From: Bacteroidota bacterium
Lineage (GTDB): Bacteria; Zhuqueibacterota; JdFR-76; DREG01
Length of the DNA stretch: 9,071 nucleotides
NCBI GenBank assembly: GCA_030624545.1
Contig: JAUXJX010000050.1
Coordinates: forward strand, 1-9,071
Direction of reading: 5' to 3'
The notes below the pieces were generated by a model that did not search any database, had not been told where the DNA came from, and worked only from the letters and a program-made list of their open reading frames with translations. Positions 6,190 through 9,071 of the stretch are shown here, piece after piece. Position numbers and translations under genes: made by a program. Numbering within the stretch: position 1 is the stretch's first letter; every line of letters begins with the position of its first letter.

Positions 6190-8004
6190 CTAGAATGTGC
6201 TCCTAAAACCCAACCACCATTGGGCAACCCGGAAGCGGTCGTCGAAATCCGGCTCGACCAGCAAATTGATTTTCAAGTCCGGTGAGACGGCGACCTCAAA
6301 GCTGGTGATGAGGTCCGTGTGATCCTCGGTAATCCTTCTTCGCGGCTGGGTGTAGCGTTCACCAAAATTGGTTTCCACTTTTGTCTGGCCGTCGTCGACA
6401 CGCTCTCGCCGCGCAAAAATCGCAGTCGTCTGCTCCTCGATATTCCAGCTTTCGAGAATCCTATTCACGCCGATCAAAACACTCCAATTCGGATTCAAAT
6501 GGAACTTCAACATGATGGGTAGTTGTACGGTCCAGTTCAAGGACTCATAATTCCAAAGCAGCGTTTTGTCTTCCGTCAGACGGTAATATCTTCTCGTCGT
6601 ATCAGGCTGGGAAGGTTCGTAATAACTAAGATGATTTGAAGATCTCGAAGCTGAAACCGGTTCGATGCTTTTTATCCTTGATTTGTCTCGGGAGATGTAA
6701 ACAGCAGCCAATACCGTGTTTTTCTCACTCAATTTCCATTTGTAGCTCACCAAACCTTCATGAGTCCATCTGTCTCTGTTGCCACTACCGGTACGGATAT
6801 CGGATAGGGAAGATTCATAAAGATAGAACGAACGATTTGAATTCCATTCCCAACGAGAGGTATAAAAAGAAGTGTCGCGGATCGTCGAAGCATTAGAGAG
6901 ATCGATATCGCTCTCGCCGTATCTAAAGTAGAGCGAGAGCTTCCTCCGGTCCGATATGTTGTGTGAGAAGCTCACACGCCCGTATCGGGTTGCTCCGCTA
7001 TGATTCCAGGTCTGCGTCGTCGATGCATCGTTGAAGCCGGAGCTTTCATTGTAAGAATTATTTGGATCGCCATAGGCATACATTGAGTTGTCTGCCGAGA
7101 GATGCTGCTGGTCTGCTTTACCCGATAGATAGCCGACTTTGATGCCAGCGGAGGTTTCGGGAGATAATTGAAACCGAAGGCCGCCGCTTACATCCAAATG
7201 GTCGTAGTCCTGAATTCGCTCGCGTTGGTTCAAGTATTCATACTCGGATGGGTCGATGCCGCCGTACGGGCTTCTAACGGAATTCAGATAGGATCCATCA
7301 CGGGAATGAATGACTCCGTTCAAGGAGAGTCCCAAATCCACTTTTGGGGACAGGTGGTAGCCTAAGTAAGCCGCGAAAAGATGTCCGCTGATCATCATCT
7401 CATCTTCGCCGGAAAAGCGGTCTATGATTGGCACATCGGCGACACGGTTTTCGAAGGCGTCATAACCGGCCCGGGCATTGTAGATCCACGACGGGACGGT
7501 GTAGAACGGCTCGTCCTTGTGGATTATCTGGTAGGTTGCACCGACAAACAGATTTTGCGCTGATTTGCCGAAGGGATAAGTAAGAAGACCAAATGAAAAG
7601 ACCGGCTCCGGCTCGGTTCGCGTCTGGCTGACCCAGCGCGGGTCGATATAAGGCGGATAGGCAAATCTGGCGGCGTCTGTTTCGGCCGCCATTAACCCGT
7701 AGTCAACATAGTAGTCGCGAAAAGGCGCCTCGGTTCGATCTCCCCTGAAATCGATATAGAGCAGCGTAGACTTTTTTTCAAAGGCAGGCAAATTAGCAGG
7801 ATTCAGATAGATGTCCAGAAAGGGATCTTCGATCAGTCCCACTGCGGCGTTTTGGAATCGCTGTAATCCAAATGTGTTCAAGAAATGGCTTTTGAAAAAT
7901 AAGCTTGAACGCTCATAGCTCTTTTCCGTTACGCGTTCTCCGAAGTATTGCGCGGAGAGGCTTGCCGGTAACAGCAAAAAGATGAGGGTGAGTAGTCTTT
8001 TCAT
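6190..8004 (-). CDS. Large outer-membrane beta-barrel protein, function unknown
   Basis: This encodes 604 residues. A signal peptide spans about residues 1-19 (MKRLLTLIFLLLPASLSAQ, cleavage likely next to Gln19). The mature protein is rich in amphipathic strands with aromatic girdle residues, for example KLSLYFRYGESD, NTVLAAVYISRD and LKINLLVEPDFD. It ends WWLGFRSTF, and a terminal Phe is the classical beta-signal recognised by BAM. Near the N-terminus, DPFLDIYLNPANLP (about 60-73) resembles the NPA-type segment seen in FadL-like and PorV-like barrels, but the similarity is weak. The long polar, Ser/Asn/Tyr-rich middle suggests large extracellular loops. AAAGGAG (8020-8014) sits 9 nt upstream of the ATG. 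The gene starts 66 nt after the end of the upstream envelope gene and is followed by the lipoprotein, suggesting one operon. Transport, adhesion or structure are all possible. Confidence 0.8.
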   Translation of the reverse strand: MKRLLTLIFLLLPASLSAQYFGERVTEKSYERSSLFFKSHFLNTFGLQRFQNAAVGLIEDPFLDIYLNPANLPAFEKKSTLLYIDFRGDRTEAPFRDYYVDYGLMAAETDAARFAYPPYIDPRWVSQTRTEPEPVFSFGLLTYPFGKSAQNLFVGATYQIIHKDEPFYTVPSWIYNARAGYDAFENRVADVPIIDRFSGEDEMMISGHLFAAYLGYHLSPKVDLGLSLNGVIHSRDGSYLNSVRSPYGGIDPSEYEYLNQRERIQDYDHLDVSGGLRFQLSPETSAGIKVGYLSGKADQQHLSADNSMYAYGDPNNSYNESSGFNDASTTQTWNHSGATRYGRVSFSHNISDRRKLSLYFRYGESDIDLSNASTIRDTSFYTSRWEWNSNRSFYLYESSLSDIRTGSGNRDRWTHEGLVSYKWKLSEKNTVLAAVYISRDKSRIKSIEPVSASRSSNHLSYYEPSQPDTTRRYYRLTEDKTLLWNYESLNWTVQLPIMLKFHLNPNWSVLIGVNRILESWNIEEQTTAIFARRERVDDGQTKVETNFGERYTQPRRRITEDHTDLITSFEVAVSPDLKINLLVEPDFDDRFRVAQWWLGFRSTF

Positions 8005-8013
8005 TTTGTTACT

Positions 8014-8020
8014 CTCCTTT
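8014..8020 (-). promoter_or_regulatory. Strong ribosome binding site of the 604-residue barrel gene
   Basis: AAAGGAG lies 9 nt before the ATG at 8004. The 66 nt between the upstream stop and this start show no terminator or clear promoter, which supports co-transcription with the gene at 8071. Confidence 0.65.
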
Positions 8021-8070
8021 TGCTTGAATCAAATCTTCAATACCTAAAATTTGAAGGGGAACACCACACT

Positions 8071-9071
8071 TCATTTGGAACTCCAACTTGTTATCGGAAT
8101 GGAAACCGTAATCCGGTGTGTAATGACGTGAGCGTCCAGCAGTGTTAAGGAGCCGCTGGGCGCGACAATGATGCTTTGGAATCCCCGGCTGTCGCCAGCA
8201 CTTTCCAAAGTAGCATTCAACGACACACCCGGTTGTCCAGTCCCCGTGGTCCAGCGGCCCTGGTATTTGACCTGCAGCTCTTGCAGATTCAGGATTAGCC
8301 CAAAACTGGCCGTCCATTCCTGCCATCGTTCGCGCTGCTTTCGACGAAATTCCTGCACATAGTTGTTCTGGACAAGCTTGTACCCAATCGATCGAACCTG
8401 AAGCCCGAATTGAATTCCAAACCGTTCATTTTCCTGGCTGGTAAAACCCAGCCGTAAAAGATAATTTGAAAACTGGAAATCGTTCTCCACCGTTTTCCCT
8501 CCCGGGAGAATGATTCTGCCAATTGGTGTTTCAATTCGTTCGGCAGCGTCTGCCCAGGTATTGCTTAATATTGGTTCATAAATGAAATCGATTCCGACGA
8601 CGCTTAGTTTCTCGGATCTTGAAAATCCCAGCCCAATGTTGTAGGCCCAGGAATTTCCCGGATCCCTCGGAATATTCATAAGCTCGTAGTTTGGTATCTT
8701 GGGATGCGATACCCAATTGCCGGTCATAATTCCTCCAAGGCGCCAACCATCACTCCCGATTGGCACCACATATCCCAAATGAACCCCCCATGTCCTGGAT
8801 CGATCCAGATTTCTCTCCATACGGGTATCGATTATGGAGTTGCCAAGATCTTCAATCCAGCGCCAATCGTTATAGGTGACATCATGCGTCATGTCGAATC
8901 GATTATATAGCAGCATCGCTTCGAGGGAGCGGTCGTCACTAAGCTCGGAAATCAGACCCACGCGTAGGTCAAGGATGCTGCCGAATTGTTCGCTATCCTG
9001 ACTGCCCGGATACAGCAGATCCACACCATCTACCGCGTCCAAATCGGCCCAGAAGACACTGCCTCCAATAG
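8071..9071 (-). CDS. Outer-membrane beta-barrel-like protein, 5' end outside the window
   Basis: The frame is open to the window edge: upstream of a possible TTG at 9042 it continues as IGGSVFWADL with no stop, so the true start lies beyond 9071 and the signal peptide is not visible. About 332 residues are present, ending SIPITSWSSK. Strand-like alternation and aromatic residues run throughout, including SILDLRVGLISEL, TWGVHLGYVV, FGIQFGLQVRSIGYKL and HRITVSIPI. Paired strands are joined by turns rich in Asp, Asn and Gly, as in outer-membrane barrels of the OmpP1/FadL or UPF0164 style; the family is not recognised. It precedes the 604-residue barrel gene by 66 nt and probably shares its transcript. 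The last residues lack a C-terminal aromatic, unlike the next gene. Partial gene, function unknown. Confidence 0.75.
   Translation of the reverse strand, partial: IGGSVFWADLDAVDGVDLLYPGSQDSEQFGSILDLRVGLISELSDDRSLEAMLLYNRFDMTHDVTYNDWRWIEDLGNSIIDTRMERNLDRSRTWGVHLGYVVPIGSDGWRLGGIMTGNWVSHPKIPNYELMNIPRDPGNSWAYNIGLGFSRSEKLSVVGIDFIYEPILSNTWADAAERIETPIGRIILPGGKTVENDFQFSNYLLRLGFTSQENERFGIQFGLQVRSIGYKLVQNNYVQEFRRKQRERWQEWTASFGLILNLQELQVKYQGRWTTGTGQPGVSLNATLESAGDSRGFQSIIVAPSGSLTLLDAHVITHRITVSIPITSWSSK

Noticed and set aside
8009..8326. 105-residue minus-strand open frame overlapping the end of the partial barrel gene
   Set aside because: It lies mostly inside the partial barrel gene in another frame and has an unlikely Trp/Cys/His-rich composition.

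Overview
All seven protein-coding genes lie on the minus strand, so the window reads from about 9071 down to 1. The genes suggest a Gram-negative bacterium with an outer membrane: three predicted outer-membrane beta-barrel proteins, a lipoprotein, a periplasmic coiled-coil protein and a sigma-54 type two-component system. The barrel and lipoprotein style, a mix of ATG, GTG and TTG starts, a middling GC content and short degenerate 10-nt repeats between genes fit the uncultured FCB-type phyla (KSB1, Calditrichota and similar). That placement is an impression from style, not a phylogenetic result.

In transcription order: (1) a 5'-truncated outer-membrane protein gene (9071-8071); (2) a 604-residue beta-barrel protein (8004-6190) with a strong ribosome binding site; (3) a 142-residue lipoprotein (6116-5688). 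These three are closely spaced and probably form one operon. (4) A 207-nt gap (5687-5481) carries a candidate sigma-54 promoter and an upstream inverted repeat. (5) A membrane histidine kinase (5480-4053) and (6) its NtrC-family response regulator (4051-2678) follow, with one base between stop and start. (7) A 256-nt gap holds an inverted-repeat element made of about 10-nt units, with a small GC-rich palindrome inserted in it. (8) A secreted coiled-coil protein (2421-1438) and (9) a 341-residue beta-barrel protein (1416-391) are in the same reading frame, separated by one stop codon and 21 nt. (10) The last 390 nt contain a second inverted-repeat element, a truncated C-terminal fragment of a membrane protein (perhaps a sodium:solute symporter), a third 10-nt-period repeat and a possible terminator.

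Working model (inference): the kinase senses an envelope or small-molecule signal through a periplasmic domain of about 150 residues and phosphorylates a regulator with intact receiver, GAFTGA and Fis-type HTH parts. The regulator activates sigma-54 promoters, possibly its own and those of flanking envelope genes. The two gene groups on either side both encode uncharacterised envelope proteins. No CRISPR array, tRNA, rRNA, transposase or known defence system was seen. The least ordinary features are the three related 10-nt-period intergenic repeats, the precise palindrome insertion in one of them, the membrane-protein remnant between two of them, and the same-frame coiled-coil/barrel pair.
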